This document shows, piece by piece, positions 22,838 to 31,361 of a stretch of 35,498 nt of DNA (position 1 is the first letter of the stretch; each line of letters begins with the position of its first letter). The position numbers and the translations under genes were made by a program. Origin of the DNA: Chloroflexota bacterium (GTDB lineage: Bacteria; Chloroflexota; Anaerolineae; UBA2200); NCBI GenBank assembly GCA_014360905.1, contig JACIWW010000029.1, forward strand, positions 1-35,498, read 5' to 3'. The notes below the pieces were generated by a model that did no database searches, was not told the DNA's origin, and worked only from the letters and a program-made list of their open reading frames with translations.

Positions 22838-24184
22838 ATGGAAGTGATACAACCTCGCTTACCCAAGGGCATGAGAGACATTCTGCCTCGCCAGATGGTG
22901 TTGCGCCAGTATGTGTTGAACATCGTTGAGGGAGTCTTTGCTGAATTCGGCTTTGAGCCCTTGATTACGCCGGCGGTTGAATTGGCTGAGATTTTGCTAG
23001 GCAAGTACGGTGCAGAGGCAGAGAAGCTGATTTTCATGGTGCAACATCGTGGTGGCAAGGAAAAACTTGCTCTGCGTTACGACCTATCTGTTCCTCTAAG
23101 CAGGGTAGTCGCTCAATACCCAGATTTGCCCAAACCGTTCCGTCGCTACCAAATCGCGCCAGTGTGGCGGGCAGAACGCCCCCAAAAGGGACGCTATCGG
23201 GAATTCTGGCAATGCGATGCAGATATCGTGGGTTCTTCGAGCATGTTGGCTGATGCCGAAATCATCGCTTTGATTTATACCGTGTTGCGACGGCTTGGGT
23301 TCCAGAAATTCGTCATCCGCATCAACGATCGCAAAATACTCACCGGGATTGGTCAATACTCGGGCGTGTCTGAGGCGCAATTGCCGGGGTTATACCGCAC
23401 CATAGACAAATTGGACAAGATAGGACTCAAGGCAGTGCGTGATGAGTTGCTGGAGAACGGATTGGCAGAGCAAACGGTAGACCGTCTGCTTGCTCTCTTG
23501 CAACCCACAACGGATGGAAGAGCGGCACTGGATGACCTGCGCCGCGAATTAGTGGGCTATCCCCTCGCGCAAGAAGGCATTGCTGAACTTGTCGAACTGC
23601 TCGATTACTTGCCCTCTCTCGGAGTGATAGCAGACTTTTATCGAGTAGATCTGGCTATGGTCCGTGGCCTGGACTATTACACCGGCCCTATCTATGAGAC
23701 AGTGGTCGAGAAACCGCGCATTGGCAGCATTACCGGGGGAGGGCGTTTCGATGGCCTGGTGGGCAAGTTTGCAGCGCAGGGCTATCCTGCTACTGGTACG
23801 ACAATAGGCATAGAGCGCATCATCGATGTCATGGAGGAGCTGCACATGCTCCCCTCAGATGTGGGTGAGACAACCGTACAAGTGCTTGTGACAGTTTTCA
23901 GTGCTGACCTGCTCCAAGAATCGTTGCGCTTGATTACCGAGTTGCGCAGCGCAGGGTTGCGCTGTGAGTTGTACTATGATACAGATCCGTTAGGAACCCA
24001 GATTCGCTATGCCCTGAAGAAGGGCATCCCCTTTGTGGTGATTATGGGGCCAGATGAACTCGCTTCTGCTCAGGTTACGCTGCGCAATCTGCCGCTCAAA
24101 TCGCAGATACAAGTAGCACGGTCACAAATCGCCGAGGTTCTACAGAAGCAGGTTGAAGCACATTCAGCGGCATCCGCATCCTAG
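22838..24184 (+). CDS. hisS: Histidine--tRNA ligase
   Basis: A 448-residue class II aminoacyl-tRNA synthetase that charges tRNA-His. Motif 1 region is PRLPKGMRDILP; motif 2 is FRRYQIAPVWRAERPQKGRYREFWQCD; the histidine-specific GLDYYTGPIYE and motif 3 (GGGRFDGLVGKF...GTTIGIERI) follow. The C-terminal anticodon-binding domain runs from about residue 345. Length is close to the usual 420-450. ATG 22838 is chosen over a GTG two codons earlier because AGGAG lies nine bases before the ATG but only three before the GTG. It lies directly behind tRNA-His and its terminator and 3 bases before rnc. No promoter of its own is seen. Confidence 0.96.
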   Translation: MEVIQPRLPKGMRDILPRQMVLRQYVLNIVEGVFAEFGFEPLITPAVELAEILLGKYGAEAEKLIFMVQHRGGKEKLALRYDLSVPLSRVVAQYPDLPKPFRRYQIAPVWRAERPQKGRYREFWQCDADIVGSSSMLADAEIIALIYTVLRRLGFQKFVIRINDRKILTGIGQYSGVSEAQLPGLYRTIDKLDKIGLKAVRDELLENGLAEQTVDRLLALLQPTTDGRAALDDLRRELVGYPLAQEGIAELVELLDYLPSLGVIADFYRVDLAMVRGLDYYTGPIYETVVEKPRIGSITGGGRFDGLVGKFAAQGYPATGTTIGIERIIDVMEELHMLPSDVGETTVQVLVTVFSADLLQESLRLITELRSAGLRCELYYDTDPLGTQIRYALKKGIPFVVIMGPDELASAQVTLRNLPLKSQIQVARSQIAEVLQKQVEAHSAASAS

Positions 24185-24187
24185 GGA

Positions 24188-24946
24188 ATGGCGAGGCAAT
24201 CATTGATGGACGATCTGAGGGACAGATTGACAGCGCTTGCTCCGTTGCAGAAAGGCCTGGGCATTTCTTTTCGCAACCCATTATTGCTGCTGCAGGCGCT
24301 GACTCACTCCTCCTACTTGAACGAAAATCCCACATGCTCGTGGAGCGATAACGAGCGCCTGGAGTTTCTGGGCGATGCAGTAGGTGATTTCCTCACAGCC
24401 GAGTTTCTCTATGAGCGCTTCACCCACTGGCAGGAAGGAGAGTTGACCAGCGTGCGCGCTGAACTTGTGCGCAGCGAAACACTGGCTCGCTTTGCCCAGC
24501 AAATTGGGCTGGGGCATTATTTGCTTCTGGGACATGGTGAGGAACAAAGCGGTGGCCGCACGCGCGTTACGGTGCTCAGCGATGCCTTTGAGGCTCTGTT
24601 GGGCGCGATCTATGTGGATCAGGGACTTGAAGCGGCACGGCGGTTTTTCCTTCCCTTACTGCAACCCTTGGTGGAGACTTTTTCCACGGTGGCGCAATGG
24701 CGTGATGCGAAGAGTCGCTTGCAGGAATGGGCGCAAGCTGTTTTGCACGAGACACCTTCCTATCGCACCGTGCGGGAAGAAGGCCCGGATCACGCTAAAC
24801 AGTTCACCGTTGAAGTGATCATTGGAGGGCAGGTACGGGGCCAAGGTACCGGACGAAGTAAACAAGCCGCAGAACAGGCTGCAGCACAAGCAGCTTTGGA
24901 GATGATCCTTGCGCCACCGAAAGGTGCCAATTCAGATAATCAATGA
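24188..24946 (+). CDS. rnc: Ribonuclease III
   Basis: A 252-residue protein. The signature NERLEFLGDAV (residues 55-65) carries the acidic catalytic residues, and SDAFEALLGAIYVD carries the second acidic pair. A C-terminal double-stranded RNA-binding domain covers about residues 165-238, with DAKSRLQEWAQ at its start and GTGRSKQAAEQAAAQAAL at its end. It cleaves double-stranded RNA such as rRNA precursors. The ATG lies three bases after the hisS stop, so the two are translationally coupled. It converges with livF, with only three bases between stops and no terminator visible. Confidence 0.96.
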   Translation: MARQSLMDDLRDRLTALAPLQKGLGISFRNPLLLLQALTHSSYLNENPTCSWSDNERLEFLGDAVGDFLTAEFLYERFTHWQEGELTSVRAELVRSETLARFAQQIGLGHYLLLGHGEEQSGGRTRVTVLSDAFEALLGAIYVDQGLEAARRFFLPLLQPLVETFSTVAQWRDAKSRLQEWAQAVLHETPSYRTVREEGPDHAKQFTVEVIIGGQVRGQGTGRSKQAAEQAAAQAALEMILAPPKGANSDNQ

Positions 24947-24949
24947 GCA

Positions 24950-25657
24950 TCATGCGCCCAGGTAGGCTTCCCTCACTGCAGGATTGTCGGCCAGTTCCTT
25001 GGAGCTCCCTTCCAAAACGATCGTGCCCGTCTCCAGCACGTAGCAGCGTTGTGCAAACCTAAGGGCCATGCGCGCATTCTGTTCGACTAGCAGGATTGTA
25101 GTCCCTGCTTCGTTGATCTCGCGCAGCACGCGGAAAAGCTCGCGCATCAGGACCGGAGCCAGTCCCATAGAAGGTTCATCGAGCAGCATCAGGCGACCCC
25201 GGGTCATGAGCGCTCTGGCCACGGCCAGCATCTGCTGCTCCCCTCCGCTCAAGGTGTCCCCTCTTTGCTCTTTCCTTTCTGCGAGGCGTGGAAAGAGGGC
25301 AAATATCCGCTCAAAGTCCCGCGCTATTTCTTGGCGATCTTTGCGGTTGTAGGCAGCTAGTTTGAGGTTCTCCATCACAGTCAGATTGCCAAAGATGCGT
25401 CTTCCTTCTGGAACATGGGCCACGCCTAGTTTCACGACGTCATGAGGTGCAAGTTCCAGGAGATTTTTCCCATCGTAGCGAATGCTGCCGGCCTGAACGG
25501 GAATCAGGCGAGAGATAGCCCTAAGCGTTGTGGATTTGCCCGCTCCGTTGGCTCCAATTAGGGCGACGATCTCGCCTTGGTCAACATGAAAAGATATCCC
25601 GTGCAGGGCTTTGATATGGCCGTAAGCAACCTCCAGATTCTCTACCGACAACAGCAT
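24950..25657 (-). CDS. livF: Branched-chain amino acid type ABC transporter, ATPase LivF
   Basis: A 235-residue ABC ATPase. Walker A is GANGAGKST, the signature is LSGGEQQ, Walker B is LMLLDEPSMGLAP, and the switch histidine region reads ILLVEQNARMAL. The ending AVREAYLGA is typical of LivF, as is the HVPEGRRIFGNLTVMENL segment. It powers uptake with LivG across the cytoplasmic membrane. GAGGAGGT lies six bases before the ATG. It is the last gene of the operon, separated from livG by alr, and converges on rnc. Confidence 0.93.
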   Translation of the reverse strand: MLLSVENLEVAYGHIKALHGISFHVDQGEIVALIGANGAGKSTTLRAISRLIPVQAGSIRYDGKNLLELAPHDVVKLGVAHVPEGRRIFGNLTVMENLKLAAYNRKDRQEIARDFERIFALFPRLAERKEQRGDTLSGGEQQMLAVARALMTRGRLMLLDEPSMGLAPVLMRELFRVLREINEAGTTILLVEQNARMALRFAQRCYVLETGTIVLEGSSKELADNPAVREAYLGA

Positions 25658-25684
25658 TTTGCTACCTCCTCGGCTGAGTCCCGT

Positions 25685-26905
25685 TTATGGAGACGCTAGA
25701 GCAGTATCTGGGACAAGCCCAGATAGCGTTCTGATTGCTACGATCTCGCCATTCTGAATATAGACCCGCGGCACACGAGCAGCAATAGCCGTGAGGACTT
25801 CATAATGGATGCTTTGTAGGGTTTCCGCAATAAAGTCAGCGCTGATTTCCTCGTCCCCCTGCTTCCCAATGAACACGACCTCGTCATCTCGCTCCACATC
25901 TGGAATGGCGCTGACGTCCACGATGCATTGATCCATGCAGATTCGTCCAATCACTGGCGCGCGCTTTCCGCGTATGAGGACATAGCCGATGTTGGACAAT
26001 GCGCGGCGAAAGCCATCGCCAAAGCCCAAAGGAATAAGCGCAGCACGGACAGGTTTGGCAGGGATGTAGGTACGTCCGTAGCTAACCCCCCACCCGGCCG
26101 GCAAGGTCTGCACTCGCCCAACACGGCTCTTCAAGGAAAGAGCAGGCTTCAGCGGAATGGAATGGTCTACTTCACGAGAGGGATAGAGGCCATAGATGAC
26201 GGTTCCGCATCTCACCATGTCCAGATGAGCCTCGGGCAGGTCTAGAGTAGTGGGGCTGTTGGCCACATGACGGATGGGTACGGAAATCCTTTTATCGGCC
26301 AGGCTTTGCAGTACTTGCTTATAGATAGCAAATTGCTGGTGCGCATAGGATTTGTCCTTCTCATCCGCCGTAGCAAACTGAGTGTACAAGCCCGTGAAGC
26401 GCAATCCAGGCAGGGTGAGGAGTCGCTCCACAAAGCCTGCTACTTCGTCGGGCATGAGCCCAAAGCGACCCATGCCGGTATCAACCTTCACGTGGACAGG
26501 CGTGATAGTGCCTGCTTGGCAGGACAACTGCGACAGTGCCGTGGCGATGTCCCAATGCATGATGGGAGCCTCGATCCCCCACTTTACCACAGCTGCCATC
26601 TCTTCGACAGGAACATAGCCCAGCACAAAAATGGGGGCAGTAATTCCTGCTTGTCGGAGTTGAATGGCCTCATCAACTCGGGCTGTGGCCAGTCGGGTGG
26701 CGCCATTCTGCAAGGCGCACCTAGCTACCATGACAGCCCCATGACCATAGCCGTCTCCCTTGACCACAGCCATCAGTTCTGTCTTTTCGCCGATCCACTG
26801 CTTGATCACTCGAGTATTGTGGGCAATTGCATCGAGGTCAACCTCTGCCCAATTCGGTTTGCCTTTGAAAGGAAGTTTGGCTAGTTGCCATTCCGTTGCA
26901 GTCAT
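25685..26905 (-). CDS. alr: Alanine racemase
   Basis: A 406-residue PLP enzyme that interconverts L- and D-alanine for peptidoglycan. The PLP lysine K49 lies in AVVKGDGYGHGA (usually AVVKADAYGHGA; note Gly for Ala at two positions). The partner tyrosine lies in GWGVSYGRTYIP, and RIGRICMDQCIVDVS gives the C-terminal domain signature (R-x-C-M-D-Q). AGGAG lies about eleven bases before the ATG. It sits between livG (20 bases) and livF (27 bases) on the same strand, which is unusual. A cytoplasmic amino acid racemase inside a transport operon suggests a link to import of an amino acid related to its substrates, or simply hitch-hiking. Broad-specificity racemisation is possible. Confidence 0.94.
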   Translation of the reverse strand: MTATEWQLAKLPFKGKPNWAEVDLDAIAHNTRVIKQWIGEKTELMAVVKGDGYGHGAVMVARCALQNGATRLATARVDEAIQLRQAGITAPIFVLGYVPVEEMAAVVKWGIEAPIMHWDIATALSQLSCQAGTITPVHVKVDTGMGRFGLMPDEVAGFVERLLTLPGLRFTGLYTQFATADEKDKSYAHQQFAIYKQVLQSLADKRISVPIRHVANSPTTLDLPEAHLDMVRCGTVIYGLYPSREVDHSIPLKPALSLKSRVGRVQTLPAGWGVSYGRTYIPAKPVRAALIPLGFGDGFRRALSNIGYVLIRGKRAPVIGRICMDQCIVDVSAIPDVERDDEVVFIGKQGDEEISADFIAETLQSIHYEVLTAIAARVPRVYIQNGEIVAIRTLSGLVPDTALASP

Positions 26906-26925
26906 CGAATTGTCTTCTCCTGCGG

Positions 26926-27693
26926 CTATTCTATTTCTTCTCCAAGATAGGCCTGGAGCACTCTTGGATTTGTGCGGATCTCTTCAGGAGTACCTTCGGC
27001 GATAGTTTCTCCAAAGTCCATGACCTTGATATGTTTGCAGATGCGCATGACCAGGCGCATTTGATGCTCGATCAGGAAAATGGTAAGCCCAAATTCTTGG
27101 CGAACGCGGTGTATCAAGGCCATGAGCCGGTCAATTTCGCCGGGGTTCATGCCTGCTGCAGGCTCGTCCAACAGCAAAAGACGCGGTTTGGTAGCCAAAG
27201 CTCGGGCGATCTCTACTCTTTTTTGTTCACCATAGGGCAAATTCACAGCCAGTTCGTTGGCATAGCGTTCGAGATTGAGAATCTCCAGTAGCTTGTACGC
27301 TTCGCGGGTGATAGCTTTGTCCTCGGTGACAAGCCGAGGCGTGCGGAGAAAAGCATCGAGCAGGCTTGCGTGAACCTGTGAATAAAAGGCGATCCGGATA
27401 TTATCCAAGACCGAGGCATTGCTGAAGAGGCGAATCGTTTGGAAAGTTCGGCAGATGCCTTTTGCGGCAATCTGGTGGGGCGGCAGGCCTACCAGGTTTT
27501 GTCCATTGAACTGGATGGTGCCCTGAGTTGGTCGGTATATGCCGGTAACCAAGTTAAAGACGGTCGTTTTTCCCGCTCCGTTTGGACCGATCAGCCCGAT
27601 CAGCGCGCCCTCTTCGAGGGCCAGATTAAAATCGTAGACTGCGCGCAGTCCGCCAAAATAATGGGTAAGGCCATTAATGTGAAGCAGGGCCAT
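26926..27693 (-). CDS. livG: Branched-chain amino acid type ABC transporter, ATPase LivG
   Basis: A 255-residue ABC ATPase. Walker A is GPNGAGKTT, the family-type signature is LPYGEQKR, Walker B is RLLLLDEPAAGMNP, and the switch segment is FLIEHQMRLVM. GICRTFQTIRLFSNASVLDNI and the ending VLQAYLGEE are LivG-typical. It forms the ATPase pair with LivF. Its start overlaps the end of livM by 20 bases, implying translational coupling, and alr follows 20 bases after its stop. Confidence 0.94.
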   Translation of the reverse strand: MALLHINGLTHYFGGLRAVYDFNLALEEGALIGLIGPNGAGKTTVFNLVTGIYRPTQGTIQFNGQNLVGLPPHQIAAKGICRTFQTIRLFSNASVLDNIRIAFYSQVHASLLDAFLRTPRLVTEDKAITREAYKLLEILNLERYANELAVNLPYGEQKRVEIARALATKPRLLLLDEPAAGMNPGEIDRLMALIHRVRQEFGLTIFLIEHQMRLVMRICKHIKVMDFGETIAEGTPEEIRTNPRVLQAYLGEEIE

Positions 27694-28906
27694 AGACCTC
27701 TGTCTCCTCTGTTGGGATGAAAAATCTGAATTCGCGGAAACCCATAAGGCCAGCGTGGCGTCGCAATAGCATCACCAGCAGGAGCAGAGGAATCAGAACC
27801 CACTTGTATACTTCGAGTGGACGCAGTATTTCCAATAAGATAGTAAACGTAACTGCTCCTACTAGCGATCCGCTGATGCTGGCCATACCCCCTAGATAGA
27901 CCATAACGAGACACTCGGTGGATTTGAGCAGCGTAAAAGTGCTGGGATTGATGTATAACAGCAGGTGAGCAAACAGACCACCTGCGATGCCAGCAAAGAA
28001 GGAGGAGGTGCAGAAGGCTACCATCTTCATGCGGCGTGTATCCACCGTCATAGCCTCAGCGGCGATCTCATCTTCGCGGATGGCAATAACCCCTCTACCA
28101 TACGGCGAGAGCACGAAATTGCGGATCGCGACCAGGGTGAACACAGACCAAAAGAATACCCACGGGACGTTGGTCAGCTTGGCCATGCCCATGAAGCCCC
28201 GTGAGCCACCAATCCTCTCTATGTTTTCGATGCCGTTTTTGATGATAAAGTTCGTGGCTAGGGTGATGATTGCCAGGTAGTCTCCCCGGATTTTGAACGA
28301 GGGGATAGCGACAAGCAGTGCAGCAATAGCAGCGCCAGCCCCTCCCGCGAGCAGTGCTAACGGAAAGACAAGGTGTCCCAGTGATCTTGGGAATACCCAA
28401 ACAGTAAGTATTGAAGCAATGTAAGCGCCTACGCCCATGAAGCCCGCGTGTCCAACAGAGAACTCGCCCATGTAGCCATTCACAAGGTTCAGGCTGATAC
28501 ACAGGATGAAGTTGATGCCCATAAGACAGAGGATCATCGTCCGGTACTCATGGAAACCACCCCAAAGCAATGCCACCAGGAAAAGGGCCAGCACATAGGC
28601 GAATAGCAAGCGCTGTGAGGGCACTCTCTGTATCCATTTCTTCACCAATGGTGCCACCAAGCGTGCCACGATATAGGTGGGTACCAGGTATATGAGCACA
28701 TCATAGGCAATGATGCCTGGCAAGAGGGCCAATGACTGCTGTATCAGGATAATTCCAAACAGCGTAGGCATGGTAGGTAGCCCAAGCAGTGATGCTGCTG
28801 AAGACCCAACGATGAGCTCGATCGCACTCGCCACTCCAAAGCCAAGAAGGTATGCCAATACTGGGATCTGAGCGATATGCGTGCGAAGTTTTTGCCATTG
28901 TGCCAT
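27674..28906 (-). CDS. livM: Branched-chain amino acid type ABC transporter, permease LivM
   Basis: A 410-residue permease with about ten membrane segments. The LivM core SLNLVNGYMGEFSVGHAGFMGVGAYIASIL and the coupling region IPSFKIRGDYLAIITLATNFIIK are visible. The N-terminal ~110 residues form extra membrane helices seen in long LivM versions. An AGGTGG stretch precedes the ATG. It lies eight bases after livH and overlaps livG by 20 bases. Confidence 0.93.
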   Translation of the reverse strand: MAQWQKLRTHIAQIPVLAYLLGFGVASAIELIVGSSAASLLGLPTMPTLFGIILIQQSLALLPGIIAYDVLIYLVPTYIVARLVAPLVKKWIQRVPSQRLLFAYVLALFLVALLWGGFHEYRTMILCLMGINFILCISLNLVNGYMGEFSVGHAGFMGVGAYIASILTVWVFPRSLGHLVFPLALLAGGAGAAIAALLVAIPSFKIRGDYLAIITLATNFIIKNGIENIERIGGSRGFMGMAKLTNVPWVFFWSVFTLVAIRNFVLSPYGRGVIAIREDEIAAEAMTVDTRRMKMVAFCTSSFFAGIAGGLFAHLLLYINPSTFTLLKSTECLVMVYLGGMASISGSLVGAVTFTILLEILRPLEVYKWVLIPLLLLVMLLRRHAGLMGFREFRFFIPTEETEVYGPASH

Positions 28907-28914
28907 TTTGCCAC

Positions 28915-29823
28915 CTACACTTTCTGGCGAAGTGGTAGGCCAAAGATGCCTGTGGGCTTGGCCAGCAAAACGAGCATCAGCACAACAAAGCTGATCAGGT
29001 CACGCATGCGGGATGGGAAGATAGCCCCAGCAGCGATCTCCACGAATCCAAGGATGTAGCCTCCGAGCATAGCACCTCGGATGACGCCGATACCTCCCAC
29101 AACAGCAGAGATAAACGCTTTCCAACCCACCATGATGCCCATGTACGGCTCAATAATGGGGTAAGCGTGTGCATATAGCAGTCCACCTGCTGCAGCCAGG
29201 CAGGAGGCAATCGCAAAGGTCAGCGTGACAATGTGGTCCACATTCACGCCCATCAATGGGACAGCCTCCCGATCGTAAGAGATAGCTCTCATGGCCATAC
29301 CCTGTTTGGTCTGACGCACGATGAACTCGAGGATGAGCATCAATAATATGGAGACGAATATGATTACCAACTGGGTGGTGGAGATGCTAACGCCGGCAAC
29401 CTTGTGCACTTTTTCGCTGATAAGAGGTTGAAAGGAGATGCGCCATGGGCCTACAATCACGAGGGTCATGTGTTCAAGAAACACGCCCATCCCCAGAGCC
29501 GTGATGACTACCGAGAGACGATACTTGCGTAAGGGCCTATAGGCTATCTTCTCAATGGACAGGGCAACCAAGGCGGTTCCCAGCATAGCCAGCAACATGC
29601 TGCCCAAGAAGATTAGAGCATTGGGTATACCTGCCGAACCTGCCAGCCGCCTAATGAGCAGAGCGGCGAAGTAGGAGAGGAAAGCACCGACCATGAAAAT
29701 ATCGCCGTGGGCAAAGTTGATGAAACGCAGGACCCCATAGACCATGCTGTAGCCTAAGGCGATGAGGGCATAGATGCTACCCAGTTGTATGGCATTGATG
29801 AGCTGCTGCAGGACATAAGTCAT
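28915..29823 (-). CDS. livH: Branched-chain amino acid type ABC transporter, permease LivH
   Basis: A 302-residue permease with about eight membrane segments. The start QLINAIQLGSIYALIALGYSMVYGVLRFINFAHGDIFM is the standard LivH N-terminus. MRAISYDREAVPLMGVNVDHIV is the coupling loop, and AVVGGIGVIRGAMLGGYILGF the C-terminal signature. AAGGAG lies nine bases before the ATG. It follows livK by 95 bases, which contain a stable hairpin, and precedes livM by eight bases. Confidence 0.94.
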   Translation of the reverse strand: MTYVLQQLINAIQLGSIYALIALGYSMVYGVLRFINFAHGDIFMVGAFLSYFAALLIRRLAGSAGIPNALIFLGSMLLAMLGTALVALSIEKIAYRPLRKYRLSVVITALGMGVFLEHMTLVIVGPWRISFQPLISEKVHKVAGVSISTTQLVIIFVSILLMLILEFIVRQTKQGMAMRAISYDREAVPLMGVNVDHIVTLTFAIASCLAAAGGLLYAHAYPIIEPYMGIMVGWKAFISAVVGGIGVIRGAMLGGYILGFVEIAAGAIFPSRMRDLISFVVLMLVLLAKPTGIFGLPLRQKV

Positions 29824-29877
29824 CCTATTTATCTCCTTGGTACGAGATTAAAGGGAAAATATTGTCAACCTGAGAGG

Positions 29878-29907
29878 GTGGGCTAAGGGATAAGCCCCTT
29901 AGCCCAC
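29878..29907 (-). promoter_or_regulatory. Perfect 12-pair hairpin between livK and livH
   Basis: GTGGGCTAAGGG pairs with CCCTTAGCCCAC around a six-base loop. On the transcribed (minus) strand no T-run follows, so it is more likely an mRNA 3'-end stabiliser or partial attenuator than a full terminator. It lies 11 bases past the livK stop and would let the binding protein exceed the membrane parts. Confidence 0.7.
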
Positions 29908-29918
29908 ATTACGGCGCA

Positions 29919-31106
29919 TTATTCAAAAGTCCTGGGTTGCACGGTCTTGTACCAGCGGAACACCCCGGCATCGCAGTCAATCTTGACGATGTGCACGCTC
30001 TTGATCATATCGCCCTGCTCAGTAGGAGTCATCGTGCCCGTAACGCCTTCAAAGTCTTTGATCGCGGCCAAGCCATCGCGGATGCACTTGCGGTCTGTAG
30101 CCAGATTGCCGGTCAGTTTGCCGCAATTTTGGGCTGCCTTGGCAAAGAGATACATGGCATCGTAGGTCAAGCCGGCGACAGAGTCGGGGTCAACGCCGTA
30201 CTTCTCCTTGTACTTCTTGATAAAGGCTTGGGTCTTTTCACCAGCAATGTCCACTGCCCAGTGGGTGGTGAAGTACAGCCCGTTGCAGTCCGCGCCGCAC
30301 AGCTTGCACAGATCGGGAGATTCCCACCCATCGTGTCCAATGATGTGAATCTTCTCGGTAACGCCCAAGCGGTTCGCTTGTTTCACGATGAGGGGCACTT
30401 CGTCGTAATACTGCGGCACATAGAGTACTTCTGCGCCGGACTCCTTGATCTTGGTGAGCTGGGCGGTAAAGTCCTTGTCACCGGTAGTGAAGGTCTCAAA
30501 GGCAACGATTTGGCCCCCCAGCTTTTCCCAGGTGTTCTTGAAGAAGAAGCCCTGGTAGTAGCAGGCATCGCTGCCAATGTCGAAGAGGACCGCTCCCTTT
30601 GTGGCATTGAACTCCTCCATTCCGAACTGGGCGTTCACGCCCGCTTGGAAGCTGTCAATGAAGCAAGCGCGGAAGACCCAGGGCTTATAGAGGGTTGTGT
30701 TGGGGTTGGTGGACCAGGGGCTGATCATCGGGCACTGTAGTTCGTTGCAGACTGATGAGGCTGGGATGGCGTTCTTGCTGGCGTTGGCGCCGATGTGAAT
30801 CAGGACTTTGTCTTGGGTAATCAGCTTGGTTGCAGCAGCGGCGGCAGACTCTGGCTTGTTCTCATTGTCGGCGATGACGAGCTTGATTTTGTACTTCTTG
30901 CCACCGATTTCCAACCCACCGGCGGCATTAATCTCCTCGGCAGCCATTTCTGCAGCGTTTTTGCAAGCTGCTCCTACCATAGGAATAGCCCCCGTGAGTT
31001 CCGCGTTGACACCGACCAGAATTTCCGCTGGCCCCGTGGGAGCACACGCCGTTGCTATGCCTGACAAAGCAAGCACAACCATGAGCAAAATAAGCTTCCT
31101 TAGCAT
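29919..31106 (-). CDS. livK: Branched-chain amino acid type ABC transporter, substrate-binding lipoprotein LivK
   Basis: A 395-residue exported lipoprotein. The signal peptide ends in a lipobox (GIATAC), giving a lipidated cysteine near residue 21. The periplasmic-binding (Leu/Ile/Val) fold begins EILVGVNAELTGAIPMVGAACKNAAEMAAEEINAAGG and includes LVIADNENKPESAAAAATKL and GLTYDAMYLFAKAA. It captures the solute outside the membrane and hands it to LivHM. About eleven further cysteines, including LCKLCGADC, are unusual for this family and could form disulfides. The solute is not certain; leucine-type families also take amides, urea or aromatic compounds. AAAGGAGG lies eight bases before the ATG. 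A near-consensus promoter lies 216 bases upstream. Confidence 0.93.
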   Translation of the reverse strand: MLRKLILLMVVLALSGIATACAPTGPAEILVGVNAELTGAIPMVGAACKNAAEMAAEEINAAGGLEIGGKKYKIKLVIADNENKPESAAAAATKLITQDKVLIHIGANASKNAIPASSVCNELQCPMISPWSTNPNTTLYKPWVFRACFIDSFQAGVNAQFGMEEFNATKGAVLFDIGSDACYYQGFFFKNTWEKLGGQIVAFETFTTGDKDFTAQLTKIKESGAEVLYVPQYYDEVPLIVKQANRLGVTEKIHIIGHDGWESPDLCKLCGADCNGLYFTTHWAVDIAGEKTQAFIKKYKEKYGVDPDSVAGLTYDAMYLFAKAAQNCGKLTGNLATDRKCIRDGLAAIKDFEGVTGTMTPTEQGDMIKSVHIVKIDCDAGVFRWYKTVQPRTFE

Positions 31107-31315
31107 CTCGAGATCCTCCTTTGATACTTATTGATCAAACTGTCTATACCTGACAGATGCTAATTTCCTAGCCGTCTGTTGCTCACCTCCTTTCTCAGAA
31201 AAGGCGCATGTGCTGTCTACGGTGCATAGCTGGTCCTTGCCAGCAATCACATAAAAGGTAGGTAGCGTTTGTGGCTGCGTCGCAATATTACATTTTTCTA
31301 GTGTGTTTACCCAGT
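31107..31315 (-). promoter_or_regulatory. Long livK leader with possible leader peptide
   Basis: About 209 bases lie between the predicted transcript start and livK. In it a ten-codon frame (31195-31227, MHRRQHMRLF) has AAGGA six bases before its ATG. The same AAGGA sits in the loop of a five-pair hairpin (GCTGG/CCAGC, 31229-31244). Further small stems occur at 31140-31156 and 31120-31139, the latter next to the livK ribosome binding site. No known riboswitch is recognised. Confidence 0.35.
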
Positions 31316-31321
31316 TAAAAA

Positions 31322-31349
31322 ATTATAATAGGATGACTTATTTTGTCAA
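31322..31349 (-). promoter_or_regulatory. Promoter of the liv operon
   Basis: Minus strand: perfect TTGACA (31344-31349), 16-base spacer, and perfect TATAAT (31322-31327). Transcription would start near 31315. This is among the best sigma-70-type matches in the window. Confidence 0.75.
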
Positions 31350-31361
31350 ATTATCTGGCTA

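Noticed and set aside
26267-26884. A 205-codon plus-strand frame opposite alr
   Set aside because: It is antisense to a well-supported alanine racemase and shows no protein family features.
29878-29907. livK-livH hairpin as a true terminator
   Set aside because: No T-run follows on the transcribed strand, and livH lacks a visible promoter of its own, so complete termination is unlikely.
29937-30740. A 267-codon plus-strand frame opposite livK
   Set aside because: It is wholly antisense to a clear livK gene, has no recognisable domain and no ribosome binding site; its length follows from livK codon use.
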